A DNA stretch of 64,000 nt. It comes from Sva-07 sp963741755 (lineage in GTDB: Bacteria; Actinomycetota; Acidimicrobiia; Acidimicrobiales; Ilumatobacteraceae). Positions 51,504 to 60,651 of this stretch are shown piece after piece. Below the pieces are notes generated by a model that did not search any database, was not told where the DNA came from, and was given only the letters and a program-made list of their open reading frames with translations. Each line of letters opens with the position of its first letter. Position 1 is the stretch's first letter. Location of the stretch: positions 115,667-179,666 of the forward strand of contig CAVUJG010000021.1 in the NCBI GenBank assembly GCA_963741755.1. Reading direction: 5' to 3'. Made by a program: the position numbers and the translations under genes.

Positions 51504-53084
51504 ATGTCCGCACAGGTGCTCAGCGAAGCCGCGCGTCGTCGCACGTTCGCGATCATCAGCCACCCCGACGCGGGCAAGACCACCCTGACGGAGAAATTCC
51601 TGCTCTATGCGGGAGCGATCACGTCGGGCGGCGCGGTGAAGGCCCACGAGGGGCGACGGGCGGCCACCTCCGACTGGATGGACATGGAGCAGAAGCGCGG
51701 GATCTCGATCTCGTCGACCGCGCTCAACTTCCCGTATCGCGACCACGAACTCAACCTGCTCGACACCCCTGGTCACCGCGACTTCTCCGAGGACACGTAC
51801 CGCGTGCTCGCCGCCGTCGACGCCGTGGTGATGGTGCTCGACTCGGCCAAGGGCATCGAGCCGCAGACCCTCAAGCTGTTCGAGGTGTGTCGCTCGCGCA
51901 ACCTGCCGGTGATCACGTTCCTCAACAAGCTCGATCGACCGGGCATGGAACCGCTGGAACTGCTCGACCAGATCGAGGCCCAGATCGGGCTCCGCCCGAC
52001 ACCCGCCACGTGGCCAGTCGGTTCGTTCGGCGACCTGCGTGGCGTGATCGATCGCCGCACCGACATCTTCACCCGGTTCACTCGCACCGCGCGCGGCAGC
52101 CAGATCGCCCCCGAGGAGGACGTACCCGCCGATCGCGCCGCCTCCGAAGAGGGCTCGGCGTGGACGAAGAGCACCGAAGAGACCGAGCTGCTCAGCGCAA
52201 TGGAGGCCGACGTCGACATGCCGTCGTTCCTCGCCGGCGAATCGACACCCGTGTTCGCCGGTTCTGCGCTGACGAACTTCGGTGTACGGCATCTGCTCGA
52301 CGCGATCGTCGATCTCGCCCCGGCGCCATCGCCGCGACTCGACGTCGACGACAAGCCCCGCCACCTCGACGAGCCGTGCTCGGCGTTCGTGTTCAAGGTG
52401 CAAGCCAACATGGACCGCAACCACCGTGACCGCATCGCGTTCGCCCGCATCTGTTCGGGCAAGTTCGATCGCGGCATGGTGATGACGTGCGAGCGCACCG
52501 CCAAACCGTTCGCCACCAAGTACGCATCCACCGTGTTCGGCGCCGAGCGCACCACCGTCGACGAAGCCTTCCCCGGCGACGTCGTCGGCCTCGTGAACGC
52601 AACCGGGCTGAACCTCGGCGACACGCTCTACGACGACACCGGGCCCACGGTGAAGTTCCCGCCGATCCCCGCGTTCGCCCCCGAGGTGTTCGCCACGGCA
52701 CGGCCGCTCGACACCGGTAAGACCAAGCAGTTCCGCAAGGGCCTCGACCAGCTCAACGAAGAGGGCGTCGTCCAGGTCCTCAAGGACCCCGACTGGGGTG
52801 ATGCCTCGCCGGTGCTCGCCGCTGTCGGTCAGCTGCAGTTCGACGTGTTCGCGAACCGTCTCGACATCGAGTTCAACGCACCGATCGAGATCCTGTCGGC
52901 GCCGTATCAGGCGATCCGGTTGACCGACAAGGTCTCTGCGGACGCACTGCGCGAGAAGCCCGGCGTTCGGATCCTCGCCCGCCTCGACGGTCACCTCGTC
53001 GCACTGTTCGAGAACAAGTACGCGCTCGCCCGCATCGAGCAGAACGAGCCCGAGCTCATGCTCGACCACATCATCGCCGGCTGA
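51504..53084 (+). CDS. prfC: Peptide chain release factor 3
   Basis: RF3 is a GTPase that recycles release factors RF1/RF2 from the ribosome. The 526-residue protein has SHPDAGKTTLTEKFLLYAGAI (G1), EQKRGISISSTALNF (G2), DTPGHRDFSEDTYRVL (G3) and FLNKLDRPGM (G4), then EF-Tu-like domain 2 (FKVQANMDRNHRDRIAFARICSG) and the RF3-specific C-terminal domain. The length matches E. coli RF3 (529). ATG 51504 is the start. It lies alone between a divergent aminotransferase and a same-strand lipoprotein gene 26 bp downstream. Confidence 0.95.
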   Translation: MSAQVLSEAARRRTFAIISHPDAGKTTLTEKFLLYAGAITSGGAVKAHEGRRAATSDWMDMEQKRGISISSTALNFPYRDHELNLLDTPGHRDFSEDTYRVLAAVDAVVMVLDSAKGIEPQTLKLFEVCRSRNLPVITFLNKLDRPGMEPLELLDQIEAQIGLRPTPATWPVGSFGDLRGVIDRRTDIFTRFTRTARGSQIAPEEDVPADRAASEEGSAWTKSTEETELLSAMEADVDMPSFLAGESTPVFAGSALTNFGVRHLLDAIVDLAPAPSPRLDVDDKPRHLDEPCSAFVFKVQANMDRNHRDRIAFARICSGKFDRGMVMTCERTAKPFATKYASTVFGAERTTVDEAFPGDVVGLVNATGLNLGDTLYDDTGPTVKFPPIPAFAPEVFATARPLDTGKTKQFRKGLDQLNEEGVVQVLKDPDWGDASPVLAAVGQLQFDVFANRLDIEFNAPIEILSAPYQAIRLTDKVSADALREKPGVRILARLDGHLVALFENKYALARIEQNEPELMLDHIIAG

Positions 53085-53110
53085 CGTACTCGGTCGGTAC
53101 GGTCAAGGGC

Positions 53111-53896
53111 ATGGAATCACGAGCCGTGCGTCTCCGAACCATCATCACCGCGGCGGTGATCGCGGTCGTGCTTGCGGCGTGCGGCAGCGATGGTCCGGCT
53201 GCCAACCTGGCCTCGGCCACCATCGATGGAGGTGCAGCGGCCGCACCGACTGACGCACCGGCGGCGCCCGAGGCACCGGTGGCCACCGAGGCACCCGCCG
53301 AGCCGGCGCAACCGCAGCCCGTCGAACCCGAAACACCCGTCGCGACCGAACCAGCACCGGTCGCCCCAGCGCCAGATTCGGAGTCGGCCGACGACGGGAA
53401 CGACTGGCTCCTCCCCCTTCTGATCATCGCCGGTCTGATCCTGGTCGCCGTCGTCGTCGGCGGCCTCCTGTCGCGGTCCAGGAAGTCGACGCCCGCCCCG
53501 ATCGCCGCGCCGCAGGCAACTGCGACAACGCCGTCACCACAATCACCGCAGTCATCGCTGCTCAGCACGTCGCAGTGGATCACCGATCAGCTCTCGTTGG
53601 AGTTGATGGCGGCACCACCGACCGATGCCCTGCAGCGGTGGTCGGTGGAACGTAGCCGCCTCGACAACGTCGCCATCGGCGCACAGCAGCAGTTCCTCGC
53701 GGGCCAGGACCCCAACTGGCAGCAGCTCGCGCAGGCGATGTCCGCGCTCGCGGCGTCCATCGACACGAGCCTCGCACTGCGGGCCCAGATCCCACCGAAC
53801 GCCCAGCTGATCAGCGAGTCGATCGGCGTCGTCAACGGCCATCGCACCACCCTGCATCAGCTGATCGCTGTGCTGCTCTCCACGATCAGTCGCTGA
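53111..53896 (+). CDS. Lipoprotein with Pro/Ala/Thr-rich linker and internal membrane helix, unknown function
   Basis: The 261-residue product has a signal-like start (residues 9-24) ending LAACGSDG, a possible lipobox, then about 65 residues of Ala/Pro/Thr/Glu-rich low complexity. A membrane helix (LLPLLIIAGLILVAVVVGGLL, about residues 99-119) follows, then a basic turn, a second low-complexity stretch and a helical C-terminal domain (150-261) with ITDQLSLELMAAPPTDALQRW. A lipoprotein with a second helix is unusual: the C-terminal domain would then be cytoplasmic. I know of no family. It is convergent with the DUF2207 gene. Confidence 0.7.
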   Translation: MESRAVRLRTIITAAVIAVVLAACGSDGPAANLASATIDGGAAAAPTDAPAAPEAPVATEAPAEPAQPQPVEPETPVATEPAPVAPAPDSESADDGNDWLLPLLIIAGLILVAVVVGGLLSRSRKSTPAPIAAPQATATTPSPQSPQSSLLSTSQWITDQLSLELMAAPPTDALQRWSVERSRLDNVAIGAQQQFLAGQDPNWQQLAQAMSALAASIDTSLALRAQIPPNAQLISESIGVVNGHRTTLHQLIAVLLSTISR

Positions 53897-53911
53897 ACGA
53901 TCACCAGTCGA

Positions 53912-55780
53912 TCACCACGAGCCGGAGCTCCCGCCGCCGCCTCCGCCGCCGACGCCGCCACCCCCGCCGCTCCCACTCGAACTCGACGGCGCCGTGCGCG
54001 ACGACGAGAACGCCGAGCCGGCGGAGTACAGCACGAGTGGTCCGCTGAGCGCGGTCTGTGGGTCGGGGATGTTCGACGCCTTGACCGCCTTCGACCAGGC
54101 CTCGGCCGCGCCCAGCGCCACCGCCCACGCGCTGTACTCACGAACGAGGCCGTGCTCCCACGCCCAGTCGACGTGACGGCCCTCGCTGGCCGCGAGGAAG
54201 CGCCGGAACGACTCCGTCCTCAACGCCAGGGCCGACCCGGTCGCCGAGCGGGAGGCGAACATCGGCCGGTAGACGATGGCAGCGACCACGAGCGGAACGA
54301 GTAGGCCGGCGATCACGGCGAGCCCGGGCGATGCCAGCACCTGCCAGAACACCTCCGTCGTGGCCAGGACCACGAGGGCCACGAGCGCCGCCGCGACACA
54401 CAGCACGGCCACGGCGGCACCGATCACCTTCGTCGGTGTCGTCACCCGTCCGCCGGGCCCGCCGCGCGTCCACCAACCGGCGTTCGACGCGAATCCCAGT
54501 TGCTCGGAGCGGATCGCATTCCACGTGGCGGTGAACTCCTTGTCGTAGGTCCCCAACTCGACGAGGTCGCCCTGTGCGAACAGCCGATGGAGATGCCCGA
54601 GGTCGACGGCACTGAGCCGCGTCGTGTCCGGACCCGGGGTGAGCCGCACGGCGCCGTCGTCATCGGTCGCGACGATCGCGCCGTCGGCGATCATCTCGGA
54701 GAACCAGGCGGCGACCGACTCGTCGTCGACGGCCTCGCGCAGGACCACGGCTCCCTGCCACGGTTCGAGTCCGCGCGGCGGGGCGAACTCGATGGTTGCC
54801 AACTCGGCGAGACGAGAATCGGGCACGCGGTACGTCGCCACATCGAGCCGACGCGTCCGATCGCCCGGTACGGGCAGCTCGCCGAAGGCCGCTTCTGCGG
54901 CGCCGCCGGCGAGGACGGTGTTGCTTCCCGCGGCACGACCGACCAGGAACACGAGCGCCGCTGAGGCCAGGCCGAGCGGGATCATCACGAGCCCGAGCGG
55001 TCGGAACCCGCTCCAGATCGCACCGGGTGAGTCCGGAATCGTCGGCAGGGTCGGCGTCGTCAGCGAGACGATCGCACCGCTGACCGTGATGCCGTCGCCC
55101 GGGGCGAGCGGTTCGATCACGGCGACGAGGTTGTCGAACTCCCCACGTTCGAACTCACAGCCGCCGAGCGCTTCGCGAGCGCCGGTCAGGCACACGATCG
55201 GGTCGAAGTCGAATCCGGTGAGGACCACCTCGAACCGTTGCGTCTCGAGGGTCTCGTCGTTGCCGATGATGTCGAGGTCGAAACGTCCACTCGTGACGTT
55301 GGCGTCCGGCAGCCGGTACTCGAGCACGTAGCGGTGTCGACCGGTGAACGTGACGTCGGGGTCGCCGATGCGGATCCTCGTGTCGCCGCCGATCACCACC
55401 ACGTCGAGCTGTGGATTGGCATCCGGCGACGACGCGGTCACGTCGGTGGGCATCCCGAAGTCGTTGGGGATGATCCGCTGGTACCCGCGACGCTCGGTCA
55501 CGCCGAAGTCGATGTCGACGACTTCGCGGATCCAGACGCCATCCGCGCCGTCAGGCCACACCGTGACCTGCTTCGCGTCGAAGTGCTCCGGACGGATCAG
55601 CGATTCGTCGCCGGCACCGATCACCCCGAACCCGGCGAGCAACGCCATGAACACGATCGACAACCCGACGATGACGTGTTGCCAGACGGACACCTTGCGC
55701 AGCATCGAGCCAGTCTGGTTCCTCTCCGGTCGATCCAGCGCCCACTGTTGCGTCACCGACTCCTCCCCAGCAGTTCCCAT
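53912..55780 (-). CDS. DUF2207-like membrane protein with Gly/Ser-rich tail
   Basis: About 622 residues from ATG 55780. An N-terminal helix (about 38-60) is followed by a beta-rich outer domain (VTVWPDGADGVWIREVVDIDFG, RIIPNDFGMPTDV, about 70-260). Then come a helix (about 290-310), a cytoplasmic mixed domain, two adjacent membrane helices (about 455-505) and a C-terminal region ending in a stretch of Gly and Ser (GGGVGGGGGGGSSGSW). This is the architecture of DUF2207 proteins, whose tails end in such Gly/Ser sequences. Their role is unknown. It diverges from the 195-residue protein gene, 14 bp apart. Confidence 0.75.
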   Translation of the reverse strand: MGTAGEESVTQQWALDRPERNQTGSMLRKVSVWQHVIVGLSIVFMALLAGFGVIGAGDESLIRPEHFDAKQVTVWPDGADGVWIREVVDIDFGVTERRGYQRIIPNDFGMPTDVTASSPDANPQLDVVVIGGDTRIRIGDPDVTFTGRHRYVLEYRLPDANVTSGRFDLDIIGNDETLETQRFEVVLTGFDFDPIVCLTGAREALGGCEFERGEFDNLVAVIEPLAPGDGITVSGAIVSLTTPTLPTIPDSPGAIWSGFRPLGLVMIPLGLASAALVFLVGRAAGSNTVLAGGAAEAAFGELPVPGDRTRRLDVATYRVPDSRLAELATIEFAPPRGLEPWQGAVVLREAVDDESVAAWFSEMIADGAIVATDDDGAVRLTPGPDTTRLSAVDLGHLHRLFAQGDLVELGTYDKEFTATWNAIRSEQLGFASNAGWWTRGGPGGRVTTPTKVIGAAVAVLCVAAALVALVVLATTEVFWQVLASPGLAVIAGLLVPLVVAAIVYRPMFASRSATGSALALRTESFRRFLAASEGRHVDWAWEHGLVREYSAWAVALGAAEAWSKAVKASNIPDPQTALSGPLVLYSAGSAFSSSRTAPSSSSGSGGGGGVGGGGGGGSSGSW

Positions 55781-55794
55781 GTGAGGGAGGCCCC

Positions 55795-56382
55795 ATGTCC
55801 GAGATCCCACCACCGGCGGCGCTCGTCGGATCGATCACCGTGCGACCCTGGATCGACCCCGTGGTCGACGACGACGGGTTCGATCCGAGATCGAGGTATG
55901 TCGAAGTCTTCTGGTTGGGCGTGCTCGGCCCGACTGCAACCTGGCTCTTGCGGCGACTCGTGGCGGGACTCGAACGATCACCGGACGGCTACGAGCTGGA
56001 CCTGCACGCCACCGCCCAGGCCATGGGTCTCAGCTACACGAGTGGTCGAACGTCACCGTTCAGCAAGGCGCTGCAACGGTGTGTGATGTTCGGTCTCGCC
56101 CACCCGATCGACGGCGGGCTGGCGGTGCGCCGACGTGTCCCGCCGATCAGTTTCCGCCACCTGCGACGAATGCCCGAGTCGGTACAGGCCGCCCACGCCG
56201 ACTGGCTCGGCACCTCGATCGGGGTCGACGAGCTGACACGAGCCCATCGATTGGCGACCACGATGCTCGACCTCGGCGACGACTCGACGGCGATCGAACA
56301 CCATCTCGTGGCGCTCGGCGTATCGGACGCCGTCGCCGCGGAAGTCGCCGACAACGCCTTCCGGATCAACCAGGCGAGCTGA
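55795..56382 (+). CDS. Hypothetical protein, 195 aa
   Basis: The ATG at 55795 opens a frame encoding an N-terminal strand-rich part (ITVRPWIDPVVDDDGFDPRSRYVEVFWLGVLGPTATWLLRRL) and a helical middle (ATAQAMGLSYTSGRTSPFSKALQR), which looks like a winged-helix DNA-binding fold, with RRRVPPISFRHLRRMP following. The C-terminal part is helical. No clear family is recognised. The gene is divergent from the DUF2207 gene by 14 bp and overlaps the 3' end of the convergent sulfatase gene by 17 bp. Confidence 0.7.
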   Translation: MSEIPPPAALVGSITVRPWIDPVVDDDGFDPRSRYVEVFWLGVLGPTATWLLRRLVAGLERSPDGYELDLHATAQAMGLSYTSGRTSPFSKALQRCVMFGLAHPIDGGLAVRRRVPPISFRHLRRMPESVQAAHADWLGTSIGVDELTRAHRLATTMLDLGDDSTAIEHHLVALGVSDAVAAEVADNAFRINQAS

Positions 56383-57850
56383 GCAACCGTGTCAGCTCAG
56401 CGTCGGTCTCGGCGTGCGGTTCGTCGCCGACATCCGCCTGCAATCGCGCCAACTCGGCCTGCAGCTCCAACGCGATCGAGCGGTACGCAGGATCGGAGAT
56501 CACGTTGTGGAGTTCGTGCGGATCGGCGACGAGATCGAACAACTCCCATTCCGGTGCGACGGCCGGTTCTCGGGCGCCCAACTGCCCGAGCGGGTCGTTG
56601 TAGTAGCCGATCAGCTTGTGCGTTCGGGTGCGCACGCCGTAGTGGGCGGGCACGCGGTGGATCCCGTCGTCGTGCATCCAGTACCGGTAGTACATCGACT
56701 GCTGCCAGTCGTCGGGCGCCGCTCCGGCGAGCAACGGCGCGAAGCTCGCGCCCTGCATCTCGGCCGGTACATCGACGCCGGCGAGGTCGAGGAAGGTGGG
56801 CGCGAAGTCGACGTTGACGACGATGTCGTCGCACACCGAGCCGGCGTCGACCATCGCCGGGTACCGCACGAGCAGTGGCATCGCGACCGACTCCTCGTAC
56901 ATCATCCGCTTGTCGAACCAGCCGTGGTCGCCGAGGAAGAACCCCTGGTCGGAGGTGTAGACCACGATGGTGTTCTCGGCGAGACCGTTGTCGTCGAGCC
57001 AGTCGAGCATCCGGCCGACGTTGTCGTCGATCGAGGCGATCGTTCGGAGGTAGTCCTTGATGTAGCGCTGGTAGCGCCACCGGACCTCCTCGTCCTCGCT
57101 CATGCCCGGCGGCACCGTCGCCTTGAGGTCGATGACCGGGTCGAGGTCCATGATCCGCATGCGCATCGCCTGGACCACCTCGGCGCGGCCCTCGTGATCG
57201 TCGAACAGCGTGTCGGGTTCGGGGATGTCGATGTCGTCGAAGAGCGAGAAGTGCTTGCGCGACGGCTCCCACGATCGGTGCGGCGCCTTGTGATGGCACA
57301 TCAGCGCAAAGGGACGATCCGGCTCGCGCCGGTCGAGCCAGCGAAGGCAGTCGTCGGTGATCAGATCGGTGACGTAACCGCCGCGTTCGACGATCGTGTG
57401 GCCGCGCCCGTCCTCGCGAGGCTGGAGCATCACCGGGTTGTGGTAGTGCCCCTGGCCAGGCAGGACACGCCAACGGTCGAATCCGGTCGGGTCGTGTTCG
57501 GGGCCGTGGCCGAGGTGCCACTTGCCGAACATGGCGGTCTGGTAGCCGGCCGCCTGCAACCGCTTCGGATAGGTGTCGAGCCGGTTGTCCATCGGTGTGA
57601 TCAGTGTCGTGACGCCGTTGACGTGGTTGTAGGTGCCGGTCAGGATCGACGCCCGGCTCGGCGTGCAGATCGAGTTGGTGCAGAAGCACGAATCGAAGCG
57701 CATGCCCTCGGCCGCGATCCGGTCGAGGTTCGGTGTGTCGTTGAGCACCGGCCGCCCGGTCGCCCGGCTGTACGCCGAGATGGCATGAGCAGCGTGATCG
57801 TCGCTCATGATGAACAGCAGGTTCGGGCGACCTGCCGTCGTGGACGTCAT
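56366..57850 (-). CDS. Type I sulfatase (formylglycine-dependent)
   Basis: The 494-residue enzyme, from ATG 57850, has the DD metal motif in NLLFIMSDDHAAHAIS (about residues 9-24). The modification site CTPSR (in SICTPSRASILTG, about residue 60) has the Cys that becomes formylglycine. YQTAMFGKWHLGHG and YTSDQGFFLGDHGWFDK provide further active-site residues. No signal peptide is visible. It cleaves an organic sulfate ester; polysaccharide sulfates or choline sulfate are possible. Its ATG overlaps the leucyl aminopeptidase stop by 4 bp. A formylglycine-generating enzyme is not in the window. Confidence 0.9.
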   Translation of the reverse strand: MTSTTAGRPNLLFIMSDDHAAHAISAYSRATGRPVLNDTPNLDRIAAEGMRFDSCFCTNSICTPSRASILTGTYNHVNGVTTLITPMDNRLDTYPKRLQAAGYQTAMFGKWHLGHGPEHDPTGFDRWRVLPGQGHYHNPVMLQPREDGRGHTIVERGGYVTDLITDDCLRWLDRREPDRPFALMCHHKAPHRSWEPSRKHFSLFDDIDIPEPDTLFDDHEGRAEVVQAMRMRIMDLDPVIDLKATVPPGMSEDEEVRWRYQRYIKDYLRTIASIDDNVGRMLDWLDDNGLAENTIVVYTSDQGFFLGDHGWFDKRMMYEESVAMPLLVRYPAMVDAGSVCDDIVVNVDFAPTFLDLAGVDVPAEMQGASFAPLLAGAAPDDWQQSMYYRYWMHDDGIHRVPAHYGVRTRTHKLIGYYNDPLGQLGAREPAVAPEWELFDLVADPHELHNVISDPAYRSIALELQAELARLQADVGDEPHAETDAELTRLLSSPG

Positions 57851-59325
57851 TGCGGCGGGGTGAAGTTCGACGCGAGATCGATCAACAGCCGTGTGCCGAA
57901 TCCGGTGGCGCCCTTGGCGTAGATGCCGTCGTCGGCAGCCACCATCATCGGGCCGGCGATGTCGAGGTGGGCCCACGGGACGTCACCGACGAACTCGCTC
58001 AGGAAGATCGACGCGGTCATCGTGCCGCCGTACGGGCCACCGATGTTCTTCATGTCGGCAACGACCGAGTCGAGCAGCTTGCGGTACCGCTTCGATGCCA
58101 GCGGCAGTTGCCAGATCGGCTCGTCGGTTGCGTCGGACCGCTCGATCAGCTGGTCGACCAGCGTCTGGCTCGTGCCGAGCACCGGCGCGATGCTCTCACC
58201 GAGCGCAACCAGGGCGGCACCGGTGAGCGTGGCGATGTCGACGATGGCGTCGGGCGCTTCCTCGACAGCGAGTGACAGACCGTCGGCGAGCACGAGGCGC
58301 CCCTCGGCGTCGGTGTTGTGGATCTCGACGGTCTTGCCGTTGCGCATCGTGAGGACGTCGCCGAGCTTCAGGGCACTGCCAGACGGCATGTTGTCGGTAC
58401 ACATCAGCCAGGCGGTCACCTTGGTCTTGACCCGCAAGTCCTTCAGGACGCTCATCGTGGCGAGCACTGCGGCGGCACCGGACATGTCCATCTTCATGTT
58501 CTGGTGGAACACGTCGTGGCCCTTGAGCGAGATGCCGCCCGAGTCGTACATGATCCCCTTGCCGACGAGCGCCAGGTGCCCCGTGGGGTTCTTCGGCGAC
58601 CATGTCAGCTTGACCATGCGCGGCGGTTCGGTCGAGCCCCGGTTGACGCCGAGGAGGCCGCCGCAGCCCATCTGTTCGAGTTGATCCTTGTTGAACACCT
58701 CGACGTGCAGCCCCGCTGCCGAACCGATGTCGACCGCCTTGGCGGCGAGGTCCTTCGCATTGAGATACGTCGGAGGGGTGTTGGCGAGCTCGCGAGCGAA
58801 CGCGGCGGCAGCGGCAACGATCGTCCCGCGCTCGGCGCCCTTGGCAACGTCCTTGGCGCGCTTGTCGCCGGCGACGAGTGTGAGGCCGACGAGTCGCGAC
58901 GCATTCGACGGCTCGTTCTTGAGTCCCGTGTAGCGGTACGAGGCGAGCAGTACACCTTCGGTCACGGCTTGGGCCGCGTCCTTGGCGTCGACACCGTCGA
59001 CATCGGCGAGGTTCGTGGCGAGCTGCGCGTGCTTCGATGCCGCCCGCGCGAACGCTGCTGCCGCTGAGCGCAGACCTGCAGCGTCGATCGCTCCCGGGTC
59101 ACCCACACCAACGGCGACGGCCAACCCATCGCTGCCCGGAACCGTGAGCACCTGGCCGGGCTTGCCCTCGAATCCGTTCGCCTCCAGCGCCGCCCGACTC
59201 AGCCCGAGCTGACGAGCGACGGCACCTTTCGTGCCGACCGCCCAGCCCACAGCGGTGGCTGCCTTCGGAGCGGAGCGGGCCGTCGAGACGGCGACGGCGG
59301 ACACGGTTGCACTGGCGTCGGTCAT
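57847..59325 (-). CDS. pepA: Leucyl aminopeptidase (M17)
   Basis: The 492-residue enzyme, from ATG 59325, has the M17 signature NTDAEGRLVLAD (about residue 340) and the metal-binding VGKGIMYDSGGISLKG, HQNMKMDMSGAAAVLATM and WLMCTDNMPSGSALKLGDVL. It removes N-terminal amino acids from peptides, and some relatives act as DNA-binding regulators. GKGIMYDSGGISLK differs from the usual GKGLTFDSGGISLK only in one position. The sulfatase gene follows with a 4-bp overlap. The longer frame upstream (to 59388) includes a Cys-rich stretch with no similarity and was rejected. Confidence 0.93.
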   Translation of the reverse strand: MTDASATVSAVAVSTARSAPKAATAVGWAVGTKGAVARQLGLSRAALEANGFEGKPGQVLTVPGSDGLAVAVGVGDPGAIDAAGLRSAAAAFARAASKHAQLATNLADVDGVDAKDAAQAVTEGVLLASYRYTGLKNEPSNASRLVGLTLVAGDKRAKDVAKGAERGTIVAAAAAFARELANTPPTYLNAKDLAAKAVDIGSAAGLHVEVFNKDQLEQMGCGGLLGVNRGSTEPPRMVKLTWSPKNPTGHLALVGKGIMYDSGGISLKGHDVFHQNMKMDMSGAAAVLATMSVLKDLRVKTKVTAWLMCTDNMPSGSALKLGDVLTMRNGKTVEIHNTDAEGRLVLADGLSLAVEEAPDAIVDIATLTGAALVALGESIAPVLGTSQTLVDQLIERSDATDEPIWQLPLASKRYRKLLDSVVADMKNIGGPYGGTMTASIFLSEFVGDVPWAHLDIAGPMMVAADDGIYAKGATGFGTRLLIDLASNFTPPQ

Positions 59326-59477
59326 GGCGCACAGTCTGGCGCACAACTCACCCGCACGACACATGCACTGTTGCCCTGGGCAGCTCAACCGGTCTAGGTT
59401 CGAGGGCAGGTGACCACAAGGTTGCCGTCAGGTGAACAACAGCATCGCTGGGATCGGCGAGGCGGATGGGGGAACCT

Positions 59478-60623
59478 ATGCGAACGACCACACGACGGGC
59501 ATTGGTGCCATTGGTGGCGCTTGCGCTGCTGGGGGCAGCGTGCACGAGCGACGACAACGATTCGGGCGGCGACACGTCACCCGAGGCAACCGATGGGCCC
59601 GAGGAGACCACGGCGCCCGAGGAGACGACCGCACCCGACGACACCGTCGAAGTCGTGCAGGCGGAGGAGTCGACCCTCGACGCCGTCCAGTCAGCAGGGG
59701 TGTTCCGGTGCGGCACCCGTAATGACCTGCCCGGCTTCGCCACGCTCGACGACGCCGGCGAACACGTGGGCTTCGACTCCGACTTCTGTCGGGTGATCGC
59801 CGCCGCCGTGCTCGGTGACGCAACCGCGGTGGAGATGGTCGACCTCGAGACCGCCGACCGGTTCACCGCACTCCAGTCCGGCGAGGTGGATGCGCTCGTG
59901 CGCAACACCACCTGGACCGCGACCCGCGACGGCGCCGAAGGCGCCACCTTCATGCAGCCGAACTTCTACGACGGCCAGGGCATGATGGTCGCCGCCGACA
60001 GCGGTTTCACCTCGATTGCCGACATGGACGGCGTGATCGTCTGCGTCGCCCAGGGCACCACGACCGAGGGCAACGCCGCCGCCGAGGCCGCCCGCTTGGG
60101 TGTTACCTGGGAGGTGCGTCCGTTCGAGAACGTCGACCTCATCCAGGAGGCGTTCATCGCCGGCCAGTGCGATGGTTGGTCGTCCGACACCAGCCAGTTG
60201 ACCGGCCTCCGGTCGACCTACCCAGACGGCCCCGATGCCCTGACGATCCTGCCCGAGGTCTTCTCCAAGGAGCCCCTCGCTCCGGCAGTCGCCGACGGTG
60301 ACACCGCATGGGCGCAGGCAGTGAACTGGGCGATTCTCGCCACGATCGCTGCTGAGGAGTTCGGAATCACTTCGGAGAACATCGACACGTTTGCCGACAC
60401 CGAGGACATCAACATCCAGCGATTCCTCGGCCTCACCGTCGACGGCGATGCCGTGCTCGATCCGGGTCTCGGACTGCCGACCGACTACGCCTACCAGGTG
60501 GTCAAGCAGGTCGGGAACTACGGCGAGATCTACGCTGAGCATCTCGCACCGCTCGGACTCGAGCGTGGCGTCAACGCCCAGTGGAGCGACGGCGGTCTGA
60601 TGTACGCACCTCCGTACCGCTGA
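59478..60623 (+). CDS. Amino acid ABC transporter, substrate-binding lipoprotein (AapJ type)
   Basis: The 381-residue protein from ATG 59478 has a Tat/Sec-like signal (RTTTRRALVPLVALALLGAAC) with a lipobox Cys, followed by a Thr/Glu-rich linker. The binding domain includes LDAVQSAGVFRCGTRNDLPGF, FDSDFCRVIAAAVLGD and RFTALQSGEVDALVRNTTWTATRD. These match the Aap/Bzt-type general L-amino acid binding proteins. A GGGGGAA box just before the ATG at 59478 supports this start over 59466. It begins a four-gene transporter operon on the plus strand. Confidence 0.92.
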   Translation: MRTTTRRALVPLVALALLGAACTSDDNDSGGDTSPEATDGPEETTAPEETTAPDDTVEVVQAEESTLDAVQSAGVFRCGTRNDLPGFATLDDAGEHVGFDSDFCRVIAAAVLGDATAVEMVDLETADRFTALQSGEVDALVRNTTWTATRDGAEGATFMQPNFYDGQGMMVAADSGFTSIADMDGVIVCVAQGTTTEGNAAAEAARLGVTWEVRPFENVDLIQEAFIAGQCDGWSSDTSQLTGLRSTYPDGPDALTILPEVFSKEPLAPAVADGDTAWAQAVNWAILATIAAEEFGITSENIDTFADTEDINIQRFLGLTVDGDAVLDPGLGLPTDYAYQVVKQVGNYGEIYAEHLAPLGLERGVNAQWSDGGLMYAPPYR

Positions 60624-60651
60624 GCCAAATGCTCGTTGAGCACTTGCGGTC

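Noticed and set aside
51477..53069. A 530-codon minus-strand frame opposite prfC
   Set aside because: The plus strand encodes a complete RF3 with all GTPase motifs; the antisense protein has no domain.
56414..57922. A 502-codon plus-strand frame opposite the sulfatase
   Set aside because: The sulfatase has an intact CTPSR motif and metal residues; the antisense frame is Val/Asp/Arg-rich without a domain.
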